Shown: positions 36,514 through 45,639, counted from the first letter of the stretch. The stretch: 64,000 nucleotides of DNA from Saprospiraceae bacterium (GCA_016718205.1 JADKEB010000031.1:682001-746000); one strand, 5' to 3'. Numbers and translations are program-made. Notes: a model not told the origin generated them from the sequence alone.

Positions 36514-38107
36514 ATGAGTCTAATTACCAAAGAAAATCAAAATATTGAATGGAAGGAGTCTTGGCACAACGATTACTTCAAGTGGATTTGTGCTTTTGCT
36601 AATGCTCAAGGTGGAACTTTGTTTATTGGTATGGATGACAATGGTGTCATAATGCATGTTGACAAAGCCAAGAAACTTTTAGAAGATTTGCCCAATCAGG
36701 TTCGAGACCTTCTAGGATTGATGGTAGATGTAAATTTACATACCAAAGAAGGAACAGATTATTTGGAAATCCTAGTTGAACCATACCCTTATCCTATCAG
36801 CTTAAGATGTAAATATTATTACAGGTCAGGAAGCACTTTGCAGGAACTGAAAGGTGCAGCTCTAACCAAATTTTTATTACAGCGTCAAGGAAAAAAATGG
36901 GATGCTGTACCTGTCCCAAATGTTACTACCGACGATTTAAAGAATAACGTTTTTGACTTCTTCAGAAGAAAAGCCACAAGAAGCAAACGACTAGAACCAG
37001 ATGATTTAGAAAGTACTAATCAAGAACTTTTGGAAAGCTTGCAATTGTATCTCGAAGATGAAAAAATGCTCAAACGAGCGGCAATTTTGCTTTTTCATCC
37101 TAAACCTGAGAAGTATGTTACTGGAGCTTACATTAAAATCGGCTTTTTTGAAAATGAAGCAGATTTGATTTTTCAAGATGAAGTACACGGTAACTTGTTT
37201 GAGCAAATTGAGCAAACAATGGATTTGCTCTTTACCAAATACATCAAAGCACCCAAATTTTAGTGGAAAGAAAACCCCCCCAACCCCCCCCAAAAGGAAA
37301 AAACCGCGCCACAGCCCCCCACGGCCAACCCCACCACCCGCCCCCGGCCCCGCCCGCCCGGGGCCGCGACCCCCCAACCCCCCCCACCCCCCCCCCCCCG
37401 ACCCCCCCGCGGGGGGGGGGCCCCCCCCCCCGCCCGCGCGGGGAAGGGAAAGCCCCCCCCCCGGGCCCCCCGGGCCCGCCGCGACCGCGCCCCCGCCCCC
37501 CCCCGCCTTAATTTCATATCAAGGCATTTCTAGGGTCGAAACTTATGAATATCCTAGAGAAGCCATTAGAGAAGCTTTGCTCAATGCAGTGGCCCACAAA
37601 GATTATTCGGGTGGCGCTCCTATTCAAATCAAGGTCTATAAGGACCGAATTATGATTTGGAATGATGGTCATTTACCCGAAAATTGGACAATATCTAATC
37701 TACTACAGAAACATTCATCTAAACCTTTTAATCCTGACATCGCCAACACACTTTTCAGAAGTGGCTACATTGAATCTTGGGGAAGGGGCATTGAAAAAAT
37801 GATGAATTATTGTAAAGATGCAAACATTCCTGTACCTCATTACTCCTTTGAAGGTTCTGATTTCCTAGTAGAGTTTAGAAAAGATATTTATCATGAAGAA
37901 TATTTAACCGATCTAGGTTTGAATCAAAGGCAGATCAAAGCGGTACTTTTTCTAAAAGAGAAAGGTAAAATTACGAATAAGGAGTATCAAGAAATAAATA
38001 ATACATTAGACAGAACCGCATTAAGGGATTTAGAGAAACTTTTGGAGATAGATATTATCCAGAAGGTAGGAGAAAAGAAAGGTACCTATTATGAAATAAA
38101 ATTTTAA
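36514..38107 (+). pseudogene. AlbA-type (putative DNA-binding) ATP-binding protein, interrupted
   Basis: Residues of the first piece (36514-37263) give the AlbA_2 domain: QNIEWKESWHNDYFKWICAF, AQGGTLFIGMDD and PYPISLRCKYYYRSGSTLQE. It ends KYIKAPKF-stop. The second piece resumes ISYQGISRVETYEYP, then REALLNAVAHKDYSGG (histidine-kinase-like ATPase, HK-type E..NA..H motif), SWGRGIEKM and a winged-helix C-terminus. In relatives KYIKA joins ISY almost directly, so about 250 extra bases (37252-37508) interrupt it. These are almost pure G/C. Such proteins are regulators or defence-associated helper ATPases. The gene reads opposite to the surrounding system and is probably a later arrival. Confidence 0.85.
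37274..37506. other. G/C-homopolymer-rich block inside the AlbA-type gene
   Basis: More than 230 bases composed of runs of C and G with few A or T, including runs of ten or more, in a chromosome that is otherwise AT-rich. Flanking codons on both sides are normal. It shows no repeat, gene or hairpin with a sensible role. Most likely a sequencing or assembly error. Confidence 0.85.
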
Positions 38108-38150
38108 ATGTCGGATATGTCGGATAAATGTCGGATAAATTATAGTAACG

Positions 38151-38351
38151 ATAGGCAAGTCAAAGGCTGTGCTTTTTGCAAAAGTTAAAGGAAAAATAAC
38201 AAATAGTGAGTTTCATGAGTTGAATGAAGTATCAAAACGAACGTCTACAACAGAATTATAAGAATTGGTAGAGAAATTTTCATTATTGGACCTAATTGGA
38301 ACTTCTGGCTCTAATATTTTTTACAAATTTAGTGGGGCAATAGTGGGGTAA
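38151..38351 (+). pseudogene. Decayed C-terminus of a second AlbA-type protein
   Basis: The frame reads KAVLFAKVKGKITNSEFHEL, NEVSKRTSTTEL, then an in-frame TAA, then ELVEKFSLLDLIGTSGSN and FYKF. This is the same winged-helix tail as in the preceding gene (KAVLFLKEKGKITNKEYQEI). It ends in the AGTGGGGCAA repeats (about four, 38331-38384) common at the end of this protein family. It is the relic of a tandem paralogue. The rest of the 38108-38415 gap holds nothing else. Confidence 0.75.
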
Positions 38352-38415
38352 GTGGGGCAAAAACTCTGATAGTGGGGCAAAAACAAAAAAGTAAAATAAA
38401 AATTAAACAGAAATC

Positions 38416-39252
38416 TTATTTATTATCCATCAGACCGTTCAATGCCAAGTTGATTTCTTCAAGATAAACTCTGTCAATCGGTTCCGTATAGATGATTACC
38501 ATCTTTCTATTACTTAGATACAACTCTTTTGCTTTTGTCATATGTTGTAAAAATAAATCGGATTGCGCCAATTTTTTATGGCAAAGCGCGAGATAATATT
38601 GATTTTCTGCCATATCATTTTTTTCAATTTGGAAATTAAACTGTGTGATAGCTTTATCAACAGCACCAGTTTCAAAATACATAACACCTAAATGTAAGTG
38701 ATCAAAAACAGATATTTGTTGAGTGCTATCCTGCATATATTGCTCCATAATTGAGATAGCCTTATCAAGCATTCCCATTTGTTTGTAGCAAAGTGCTTTT
38801 GCCACTTTTAAATGATATTCACCTCCTGCTGAGTATCCGATATTTCCTTTATAGACAGCTTCGAGAGATTCTATGTCTTCGACAGCACCTTTATAATCCC
38901 TAAAAAACTGAAATCTACACCATCCCCGATAACCGATGTTTCCGCTGAAGTCATATTCTACTGCTTTGTCTATCAGGTACTTCCATGTGATAAAATCACC
39001 GCTTTTGAGATATGCAGTTGATTTGTTGCGATAAGCATAGGAGAAATAATTACATTTTTCGATGGCTTTATCTAGAGTTTCCTGATACTCTCTACTGTAT
39101 TGATAATATCGGTAAGCACCTTCTGCAATCAAACAAGCTTCATACTGAAGCGTATCTTTACTATAAAGGAACGCTTTACAATTTTGTGCTGCAATAATAT
39201 TTTGACCCAATATGATGATCGTAATAAAAATGAACTTTGTTAACTTTTTCAT
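38416..39252 (-). CDS. Exported TPR protein (278 aa)
   Basis: N-terminal signal peptide (KFIFITIIILGQNIIAAQ) followed by about six tetratricopeptide-like helix pairs (for example AYRNKSTAYLKSGDF, YYLALCHKKLAQ). It probably works as a periplasmic or surface scaffold. It starts within an ATGA overlap with the stop of the gene at 39249, so the two are translationally coupled. Confidence 0.82.
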   Translation of the reverse strand: MKKLTKFIFITIIILGQNIIAAQNCKAFLYSKDTLQYEACLIAEGAYRYYQYSREYQETLDKAIEKCNYFSYAYRNKSTAYLKSGDFITWKYLIDKAVEYDFSGNIGYRGWCRFQFFRDYKGAVEDIESLEAVYKGNIGYSAGGEYHLKVAKALCYKQMGMLDKAISIMEQYMQDSTQQISVFDHLHLGVMYFETGAVDKAITQFNFQIEKNDMAENQYYLALCHKKLAQSDLFLQHMTKAKELYLSNRKMVIIYTEPIDRVYLEEINLALNGLMDNK

Positions 39253-39764
39253 GGCAAAATTTCTTTAATTTGACCATCCTCAATTTTGAAAATAAGGTAT
39301 TGATAATAATCTTTCGGCCCTCTTTTGTCAGAGAGAATCTTCCATCCATTGAGACCTTTAGTTATTGTTAGCAACTGATCAGTAATTGTTTTGTCAAACT
39401 GCTTCTCCTTATAATCATGACCTGAACTTATCATTCTAAATCTACCTGTTTGACCTTTGCAATTGACTAAAAATCTGATACGAACCATGCCAGAATCCTT
39501 TGCTTTTTCTATTGGCTTATATAGCGTGGCAAAGACTTTATCTAAGGCATATTTTTCCCCTTCGTACTGCATATCTTCGTTCAAATTATGGTATTGTTTG
39601 GTGTTTTTTTTATTGCACAGTGTAAAATCGGGGTCGTCCAATGTAGGATCATGTTCGATATCCCCTACCATAGAAAGATATTTAGAATCTTTGGCAACAA
39701 ATTGTTGCTGACAACTTTGTGTTATCAAGAAAAGTGAAAGAACAGGAATAAACATTTTTGGCAT
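39249..39764 (-). CDS. Lipoprotein with TonB-C-like domain
   Basis: 171 residues with a lipobox LITQSC (Cys18). The C-terminal 90 residues resemble the TonB C-terminal fold (ALDKVFATLYKPIEKAKDSG, then VRIRFLVNCKGQTGRF), a domain often found in Bacteroidota lipoproteins that are not true TonB proteins. Coupled to the TPR gene. Neither gene is part of the MoxR-VWA set as known elsewhere, so they belong to the inserted block between MoxR and DUF5682. Confidence 0.75.
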   Translation of the reverse strand: MPKMFIPVLSLFLITQSCQQQFVAKDSKYLSMVGDIEHDPTLDDPDFTLCNKKNTKQYHNLNEDMQYEGEKYALDKVFATLYKPIEKAKDSGMVRIRFLVNCKGQTGRFRMISSGHDYKEKQFDKTITDQLLTITKGLNGWKILSDKRGPKDYYQYLIFKIEDGQIKEILP

Positions 39765-39808
39765 TTTTTAAATATTAGTAATTCGAAAAAAAATTAACAT
39801 CAGTATCA

Positions 39809-40894
39809 TCACAACGCTATCTCCTTACAAGCCCGATAAATATCTTTCCAATCTTCTCTCGGTTTTACTACCGTCTCTAGATACTCTTTCCAGACTACTT
39901 TGTCTTGTACGGGGTCTTTGACGATGGCACCGACCAATCCGGCGGCGATGTCGTGGGCATTCATCACACCATTACCAAAATGTGCTGAGAGCGCCATACC
40001 ATTATTAACCACAGAGATGGCTTCAGCAGTACTCATGGTGCTCGATGGTGATTTTATTTTGATTTTTCCATCTTCTGTGACGCCGCTTCTGAGCTCGCGG
40101 AAAATTTTGACCACTCTTTGGATTTCTACCAATGCGGGGATTTCTGCAGGTAACTCCAGGTTTTTGGACAAGCTGCTAACCCTTCTTTTTACGATATCTG
40201 CCTCTTCGGCTGCTGTTTCTGGCACGGGAAGGATTACGGTATTGAACCTTCGTTTTAGGGCTGCAGATAGTTCGTTGACTCCTTTGTCCCGATTGTTTGC
40301 TGTGGCGATGACATTAAATCCTCTGACAGCCTGGACTTCCATATTTAGCTCTGGTATGGGCATCGTTTTTTCTGACAAAACGGTAATCAATGTATCCTGC
40401 ACATCCGCTGAAATGCGAGTCAACTCTTCTATTCGTACCAATTTTCCATCTTTCATACCTTTCATCAGTGGTGTCGTGACCAATGCACCTTCCGAAGGAC
40501 CTTCTGCCAATAGTTTGGCATAATTCCAACCATATCTGATGGCTTCTTCGCCGGTGCCTGCTGTACCTTGGATGAGCAGAGACGAATTGCCACTGATGGC
40601 TGCTGCGAGATGCTCCGAGACCCATGATTTGGCCGTGCCGGGAAGTCCATAAAGCAATAATGCTCGGTCCGTGGTGAGTGTGGCAACGGCTATTTCCATC
40701 AATCTGCGACTACCGATATATTTGGGACTGATTTCGAAACCATTTTTCAGTTTGCCGCCCATGAGATATAGGACCACCGATTGTGGAGACATATTCCACA
40801 TGGCAGGAACGTGGCCGCTGTCTTGCTTTGTGAGCTCTTCTAGTTCTTGTGCATATACTACTTCTGCATGCTGACTAAGGATATTATTGTTCAT
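39809..40894 (-). CDS. MoxR-type AAA+ ATPase
   Basis: A 361-residue AAA+ ATPase. Walker A is GLPGTAKS (83-90), Walker B VRIEELTR (153-160), with Glu-Glu instead of Asp-Glu. Sensor 1 lies in ATANNRDKG (197-205) and the arginine-finger region in ALKRRFN (212-218). The helical lid domain follows. MoxR ATPases act as chaperone-like remodelers on VWA-domain partners. In this gene set the partner is the broken VWA protein at 32365. It lies 12 bases after the DUF5691 stop, so it is in the same transcript. The frame is intact, unlike the VWA gene. Confidence 0.93.
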   Translation of the reverse strand: MNNNILSQHAEVVYAQELEELTKQDSGHVPAMWNMSPQSVVLYLMGGKLKNGFEISPKYIGSRRLMEIAVATLTTDRALLLYGLPGTAKSWVSEHLAAAISGNSSLLIQGTAGTGEEAIRYGWNYAKLLAEGPSEGALVTTPLMKGMKDGKLVRIEELTRISADVQDTLITVLSEKTMPIPELNMEVQAVRGFNVIATANNRDKGVNELSAALKRRFNTVILPVPETAAEEADIVKRRVSSLSKNLELPAEIPALVEIQRVVKIFRELRSGVTEDGKIKIKSPSSTMSTAEAISVVNNGMALSAHFGNGVMNAHDIAAGLVGAIVKDPVQDKVVWKEYLETVVKPREDWKDIYRACKEIAL

Positions 40895-40906
40895 TACAAG
40901 GTGATT

Positions 40907-42500
40907 TTATAAGTTTGAGATAGATGTTTTTATTTCTATGCTGGTTTTTACAGGTTGATATACATTTTTGATCCAATATTCTTTGAAATGATCGCTAGTT
41001 GCACTTTGATACATCTCTTCAAGACGGGAAAGTGTAGAAATATGCAGATGTTTGGCCATGAGTTGATTAATTTTGTCGTAATAATGTTTTTTGTCCACGA
41101 CGAGCGATTTGTAGGTTGCCTCTACCATTTTTATGGAAAAATAAGGTGACCAATCTTCATAATTGGCAGGATGATGGGTGATGACTTGTGCTTCCAAAAA
41201 TAATTTTTCTTTGATCACATATTCTTCAAAAACCTTAGTATCAATATATGGAAGCAATAAATATTTACGCTCATGGCTGTCAAACTGCAGGATCATTTGC
41301 AAAAGCTCTTGGTCACGATAATTTTTGACATTTTCTGATAAGGCATTTAAAAAAACTGATACGTCTTTGCCTTCTATTTTGGCTTTAAATTCGGTGTTGT
41401 TCAACAGATATTCGAAGGTTTCTTTTTTACTTTTTTCTAATAATGAAGTCAAAATATCCAATGGCATGATAGAAAGCAACGCTGAAAACCAATAAATCAC
41501 ATCCGTTTTAAACATTGCAGGATCGGGATTTTTCGGGTCAATGCCGTAGATATTCACCATGTTTTCTGCATTAAAAAACGTATCAACAACTGTAGGTAAA
41601 TGGATAACTTTGTCTTTCCCACCCGTCAAAAGTCCCATAATGCCCGACTTTTTCTCCTGACCTATGTATTTTTGCAACTCGGTAATCGTGGACCGGAACA
41701 GATTGCTATTGGTATCTTTTAGCAATACCTTTGCCAAAAGTGCTCTACATTCTATTTCCGTTTTCTTTTCTTTTGGTTTAGCGGCAAATCCATTTTCGTA
41801 CAATGATTTCAAAAATGAAAACTCTGCAGGCTGTGTTTGTTCAGACAATATCTCTATGATGGTCCTTTTGAAAACAATGGTTTCCGTAGGCCAATCTGAT
41901 TGTATCAGCAACAAAGACTGATCGACATTTTTTGTTCTCAGTTCTGAAATAAAAGTACGTCGCTCTTCTGGGCTACCTTCTTTCCATTGATCAGTAATAT
42001 CAGACTGGAGTTCTTTGGCTTTAAAATCAGGCTTGAGCGGAAGGGATGGCTTTGGCTCTTTCTCCCAATACGGCCATGATTTTTTTCCTTGTATTTTTGG
42101 AAAATCCAATGCCGAGATTAATTATAGGCAAAATGATATTCGGAGCAGCAATTTTGTTTTGTCCGATAACTTTATCCAACCATAATCGAAGCAAATATTC
42201 CTTTTCGTAATATCCTGTCTCAGTAATGCGCAAAAAAACGTTTATTGTCGGATTATCAATGAATGACTTACTTTCTGTGATTTGTCTATAGCCTGTGTTT
42301 TCTAACTTGTCGGGTAAAGTGCCTGATCGATTGTAGAAATGATGGATGGCCGCTGCCTTTAATAGTGTACTTTCAGCAGTATCTTGACCCATCGCTAATA
42401 ATTCTGATCTGATATCTTCTGGCAAAACATGGATATTTAAGGGTCTTTTATCTGTACCCAATAATGCGGAACTCATGATTTCTGTCCAAGAACTTTTCAT
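40907..42500 (-). pseudogene. DUF5691 family protein, frameshifted
   Basis: Two overlapping frames. 42027-42500 gives MKSSWTEIMSSALLGTDKRP to NLGIGFSKNTRKKIMAVLGE; 40907-42109 gives KELQSDITDQWKEGSPEERR, then the HEAT-like remainder. The frames overlap by 83 bases, so one net extra base somewhere in 42027-42109 separates them; the 7-A run at 42080-42086 is the best candidate. Joined, it is about 530 codons. The start overlaps the SWIM stop in the sequence ATGA in the uninterrupted arrangement, now split by the hipBA insertion. DUF5691 proteins are constant neighbours of MoxR/SWIM/VWA genes and have HEAT-repeat-like helices. Confidence 0.88.
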
Positions 42501-42546
42501 ATCAATACATATTTATTGTCCATAAATATTCCCAAAGGCATCATTT
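42495..42546. repeat. 52-bp direct repeat, left copy, at the hipBA insertion
   Basis: Identical over 52 bases to 44177-44228. In the right copy these bases are the last 15 codons and stop of the SWIM gene; in the left copy they carry the original leader of DUF5691 and its ATG. The two repeats bound the hipBA module exactly. Confidence 0.97.
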
Positions 42547-42567
42547 GTGTTTTAAAAATTTAATCTA

Positions 42568-43821
42568 TTAAGAAAAATTAAAAGCATTTTCCATAAGAAT
42601 TTGTTCGCTCCTACTGATTCCTATTTTATGAGCTACATCTTTCCATTGACTCACAGCACCTTTTACTTCATTTATAATTTGATCCATTTGATCTTCATTT
42701 AACCTAAAATAAAGTCCCACACTCTTAGCTAAGTCAAAATCCAGGGCATTATCAATTTCATCAATATTGAGCGACAACCCATCTTTGTCAATAGATGGAT
42801 TCAGGTCATAAGCGGGAGACAATTCCCATCCTTCATTTGTAAGCAAAAATCCATGATTTCTCAAGTGGTCGTCTGTATTAGAGACAGCAATATTAAATAC
42901 TATTCTTCGCCAAAGTTGACTTAGATTTGCATCTATATTTACACCAAAATTACTAATGAATTCTGCTATTTCAAGATAGCTTGCCGGACTATCTCTTAAT
43001 TGAAGTTCTGTATTTCCAGTCATGGTCATCGCTGAGGAAAAATGTATCCTTTCGATTCCTTCTCTATCAAATCTTTTTGTAAAAAATGTGTGGTGTTTAC
43101 CCATTACCCTTTCTATTTTGCTCGGGGCCATTTTTACTCCAGCCAATAAAGCCAACTCATAAACCAAGTATTCCCAGGCAGCTTTGTCTATAACATCGGA
43201 TTTTGAAGGAAATTTTGCAATCCATAAACTTTTATCGGAATCTATGATATTTGCTTTAGGTCTTGCACCTCCGAGAGAAGATCCAGGAGCAATAAGAATA
43301 GTCAACCATTTTTTTATTTCGGCACTATTGTTATCATTTTCAAGGGATTTGGCCGCATTTTGTAATTCACGGATGGGTGACCAAGGAGGAACAGAACTAA
43401 TTGGACTATTATCCAAAAAATCTCCCTCGGGATCAAGCTTAAATCGTAATGCACCCATTCTACTTTCATCATATACGCCCAAAAGAAAATCTATATCATA
43501 CAGAGTAGGAACCTTCGTGTTTTCTTCTTTAGCATTTAAAGCTGCCCTACGTTTCATCAATGTCCTACCCCAAGTATCAGGCATGCTATCCAGAAAAACT
43601 CCAAAATTTTCTTTTTGATCAGGATATTGTGGGCCGGAAAAAAAGCTAATCTCAGGATCCAATAAAAATTTTCGTCCATTTTTAAGCCAAGAAGTATCAT
43701 ACTCAAAACTAAATGCTTTTTTGCCCTTTGCCTGTTGAGCAACTAAAACACCCATCATTTGTGGCTCTGCCATGTCTTTCCAATGCGCATAAACATATAT
43801 ATCCGTTTTGCTTAGTGTCAC
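42568..43821 (-). CDS. hipA: HipA family toxin kinase
   Basis: A 417-residue HipA-type Ser/Thr kinase. Motifs: GALRFKLDPEG, the phosphate-binding GSSLGGARPKAN, IAKFPSKSD (ATP Lys), VERVMGKHHTFFTKRFDRE, NIAVSNTDDHLRNHGFLL (catalytic HRD-equivalent NTDDH) and WELSPAYDLNPS (metal site DLN). In E. coli the kinase phosphorylates glutamyl-tRNA synthetase and causes growth arrest. It begins with GTG 6 bases after hipB. The module is inserted into the SWIM/DUF5691 junction. Confidence 0.92.
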   Translation of the reverse strand: MTLSKTDIYVYAHWKDMAEPQMMGVLVAQQAKGKKAFSFEYDTSWLKNGRKFLLDPEISFFSGPQYPDQKENFGVFLDSMPDTWGRTLMKRRAALNAKEENTKVPTLYDIDFLLGVYDESRMGALRFKLDPEGDFLDNSPISSVPPWSPIRELQNAAKSLENDNNSAEIKKWLTILIAPGSSLGGARPKANIIDSDKSLWIAKFPSKSDVIDKAAWEYLVYELALLAGVKMAPSKIERVMGKHHTFFTKRFDREGIERIHFSSAMTMTGNTELQLRDSPASYLEIAEFISNFGVNIDANLSQLWRRIVFNIAVSNTDDHLRNHGFLLTNEGWELSPAYDLNPSIDKDGLSLNIDEIDNALDFDLAKSVGLYFRLNEDQMDQIINEVKGAVSQWKDVAHKIGISRSEQILMENAFNFS

Positions 43822-43827
43822 TTCTAC

Positions 43828-44118
43828 TTATTTTAATAATTCCAAATCTTGCAATCTTCTACCCAATTCATCATCAACGGCCAACTTTAAAAAATCATCT
43901 TGGAGCCCGAATACCCGCATGACATTAAAATAAGCGCCCAAGGCCACACTTGGATTTCCTGATTCTATCTGGTATAAGGTGGATCGAGAAATGTCTGCCC
44001 TTTCAGCCACTTGTGTTGTTGTCAGTTTACGTCGTTTACGCGCCATTTTTAGGTTTTCACCCATTTTTTCCAATAAAGGAATGTATTTAGGAAAGATGAT
44101 TTGCTTTTTAGTACTCAT
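43828..44118 (-). CDS. hipB: HipB-like XRE antitoxin
   Basis: A 96-residue helix-turn-helix protein: TTTQVAERADISRSTLYQIE is the HTH, GNPSVALGAYFNVMRVFGLQ the dimer region. The ATG at 44118 is preferred; upstream in-frame codons precede the promoter. HipB proteins bind and neutralise HipA and repress their own promoter. Confidence 0.9.
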   Translation of the reverse strand: MSTKKQIIFPKYIPLLEKMGENLKMARKRRKLTTTQVAERADISRSTLYQIESGNPSVALGAYFNVMRVFGLQDDFLKLAVDDELGRRLQDLELLK

Positions 44119-44141
44119 GAATAATTGATTGATATTCCGCA

Positions 44142-44149
44142 CAAATATA
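44142..44149 (-). promoter_or_regulatory. hipB promoter -7 box
   Basis: Minus-strand TATATTTG fits TAnnTTTG, 24 bases before the ATG at 44118. A TTG lies 19 bases upstream, a good -33 spacing. Confidence 0.65.
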
Positions 44150-44154
44150 AGTAT

Positions 44155-44176
44155 TTTGATTATAATAACAATCAAA
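44155..44176. promoter_or_regulatory. Candidate HipB operator
   Basis: Inverted repeat TTTGATT (44155-44161) / AATCAAA (44170-44176) with an 8-base spacer, between the -33 and -7 elements of the hipB promoter. It would allow autorepression. It abuts the right 52-bp repeat. Confidence 0.55.
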
Positions 44177-44228
44177 TTTCATATCAATACATATTTATTG
44201 TCCATAAATATTCCCAAAGGCATCATTT
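44177..44228. repeat. 52-bp direct repeat, right copy, at the hipBA insertion
   Basis: Perfect copy of 42495-42546. Encodes the SWIM protein end MMPLGIFMDNKYVLI and its stop. Confidence 0.97.
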
Positions 44229-45522
44229 TATTATTTCTAATCACCATGGCTGTATCGTAATAATCACCACCAGAAATCGCCAACCAATTGATCATCTTGT
44301 CCGCATCGATTTCTGGCGCTATCTCCATGTAGTAATTTTCTCGATCTGCAGCTACAAACCTTTCCTGATCTGATACCGGACGAATACCTGAGACTAGACA
44401 ACAGATATCCGTCGCATAAGGATATTCTGCATAAGTCGCTGCCAAAAATGAAAACAATTCATTGATATTCGGAAGACAAATCGGAGCTTGAGGCAATTGG
44501 TCCAATATACGGTTTTGCAATTTTACAACAGCTCTTTGTGGCCATACAGATGGAAAAAAGACGATACCTGCCTCTAGGATAGAACCATTCACAACAGAAA
44601 TATCTAATGGCGCAAAGCGGGTCCCAAAATTCAATATCAAGGCACTTTTTTGGGTATTGATGCCTTTCAGCCATGATCTTTGTATGATGATATCTTCTTC
44701 TTGTGTAGTCTCCTGACCTACGACGACCCAAATATCTTTGATGATTTCGGCGGTTTCGTCAGCTAGGAGTTCTTTGGGCGACTGGTTCCATCCGATCAGG
44801 GATTTGATGGTTTGTTGCCATATCTCAGATAAGTTAGCCAAGTTCTGAAAAGCCGACGTGAGCAAATGCATTTTGGACAATATAACCAATGCTTCATTTT
44901 GCCAGATGTGATTGTCTGCATAATAATTGATCTTGCCCAAGGATTTAACCCACGAAGCCAGTCCGGGAGCCTTGGCATCTATCATACGTGCCGCTGTTTT
45001 GTCGAAAAATGACCGATCTTTGGCCTGCAATTGCAATAAACCTGTGCGTACCAGGTCGCTCATCCAAAGGGTCAATTCTTCTACACCAGCTTCTACGAAC
45101 ATAATCCGCTCATCGGCCCGTTTTTGCTTGGATTTTTCTGATTTGGCGATGTCTTCTTCGGTGTGTTCTTTTGGTTCAGCGGGCTTTTCAGCTTTGGCTA
45201 CCCGTTTGTCCATCCATTCCGCAACCCAAGATGGTTCGGTACCAGCTGTCACGGCTGATGCATCATTTGCCCACAAAAGCAAAAGTCCGATACCATGTTT
45301 GCATGGGAATTTGCGGGATGGACAGCTACATTTAAAGGCTATTGCGTTGATATCTACTTGGGTCTGATAAGGTTTCGATCCACTTCCTTTGATCTCTCCC
45401 CAAAGTGATCTTTCGGTAAAACTAGCGGCAAGCCACTGATTTTTACCAGATAATGCTTTGCCAGCCTTGAACGATGCATCGTCAGGAGCTAAGTTTTGTA
45501 TTTGTGATTCTGTAAATTTCAA
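44179..45522 (-). CDS. SWIM zinc-finger protein of the MoxR-VWA system
   Basis: A 447-residue protein with the SWIM motif CxCx6CxH (KCSCPSRKFPCKHG: Cys65, Cys67, Cys74, His76), a Zn-binding nucleic acid or protein interaction element. The rest is helical and beta-rich and unnamed; family knowledge places SWIM proteins of this length next to DUF5691 and MoxR genes. It is the first gene of the minus-strand series. Its stop now lies inside the right repeat created by the hipBA insertion, with sequence unchanged. Confidence 0.9.
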   Translation of the reverse strand: MKFTESQIQNLAPDDASFKAGKALSGKNQWLAASFTERSLWGEIKGSGSKPYQTQVDINAIAFKCSCPSRKFPCKHGIGLLLLWANDASAVTAGTEPSWVAEWMDKRVAKAEKPAEPKEHTEEDIAKSEKSKQKRADERIMFVEAGVEELTLWMSDLVRTGLLQLQAKDRSFFDKTAARMIDAKAPGLASWVKSLGKINYYADNHIWQNEALVILSKMHLLTSAFQNLANLSEIWQQTIKSLIGWNQSPKELLADETAEIIKDIWVVVGQETTQEEDIIIQRSWLKGINTQKSALILNFGTRFAPLDISVVNGSILEAGIVFFPSVWPQRAVVKLQNRILDQLPQAPICLPNINELFSFLAATYAEYPYATDICCLVSGIRPVSDQERFVAADRENYYMEIAPEIDADKMINWLAISGGDYYDTAMVIRNNKMMPLGIFMDNKYVLI

Positions 45523-45639
45523 TAAAGTACATTTTCCTGCTGTAAAAGTAAAATTATATTATCTACTTTTTTCGTAAAAAACGATCATTTATTTTCTTAC
45601 ATAAAATTAAAATTTTCTTCACTTAATCTAAGCAAACCC

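Noticed and set aside
37260..37517. Long Pro- or Gly/Arg-rich frames in the G/C block
   Set aside because: They arise only from homopolymer C and G runs and have no relation to a protein.
42495..44228. hipBA as a composite transposon or integron cassette
   Set aside because: No transposase, integrase, terminal inverted repeats or attC-like site is present; only direct repeats are seen.
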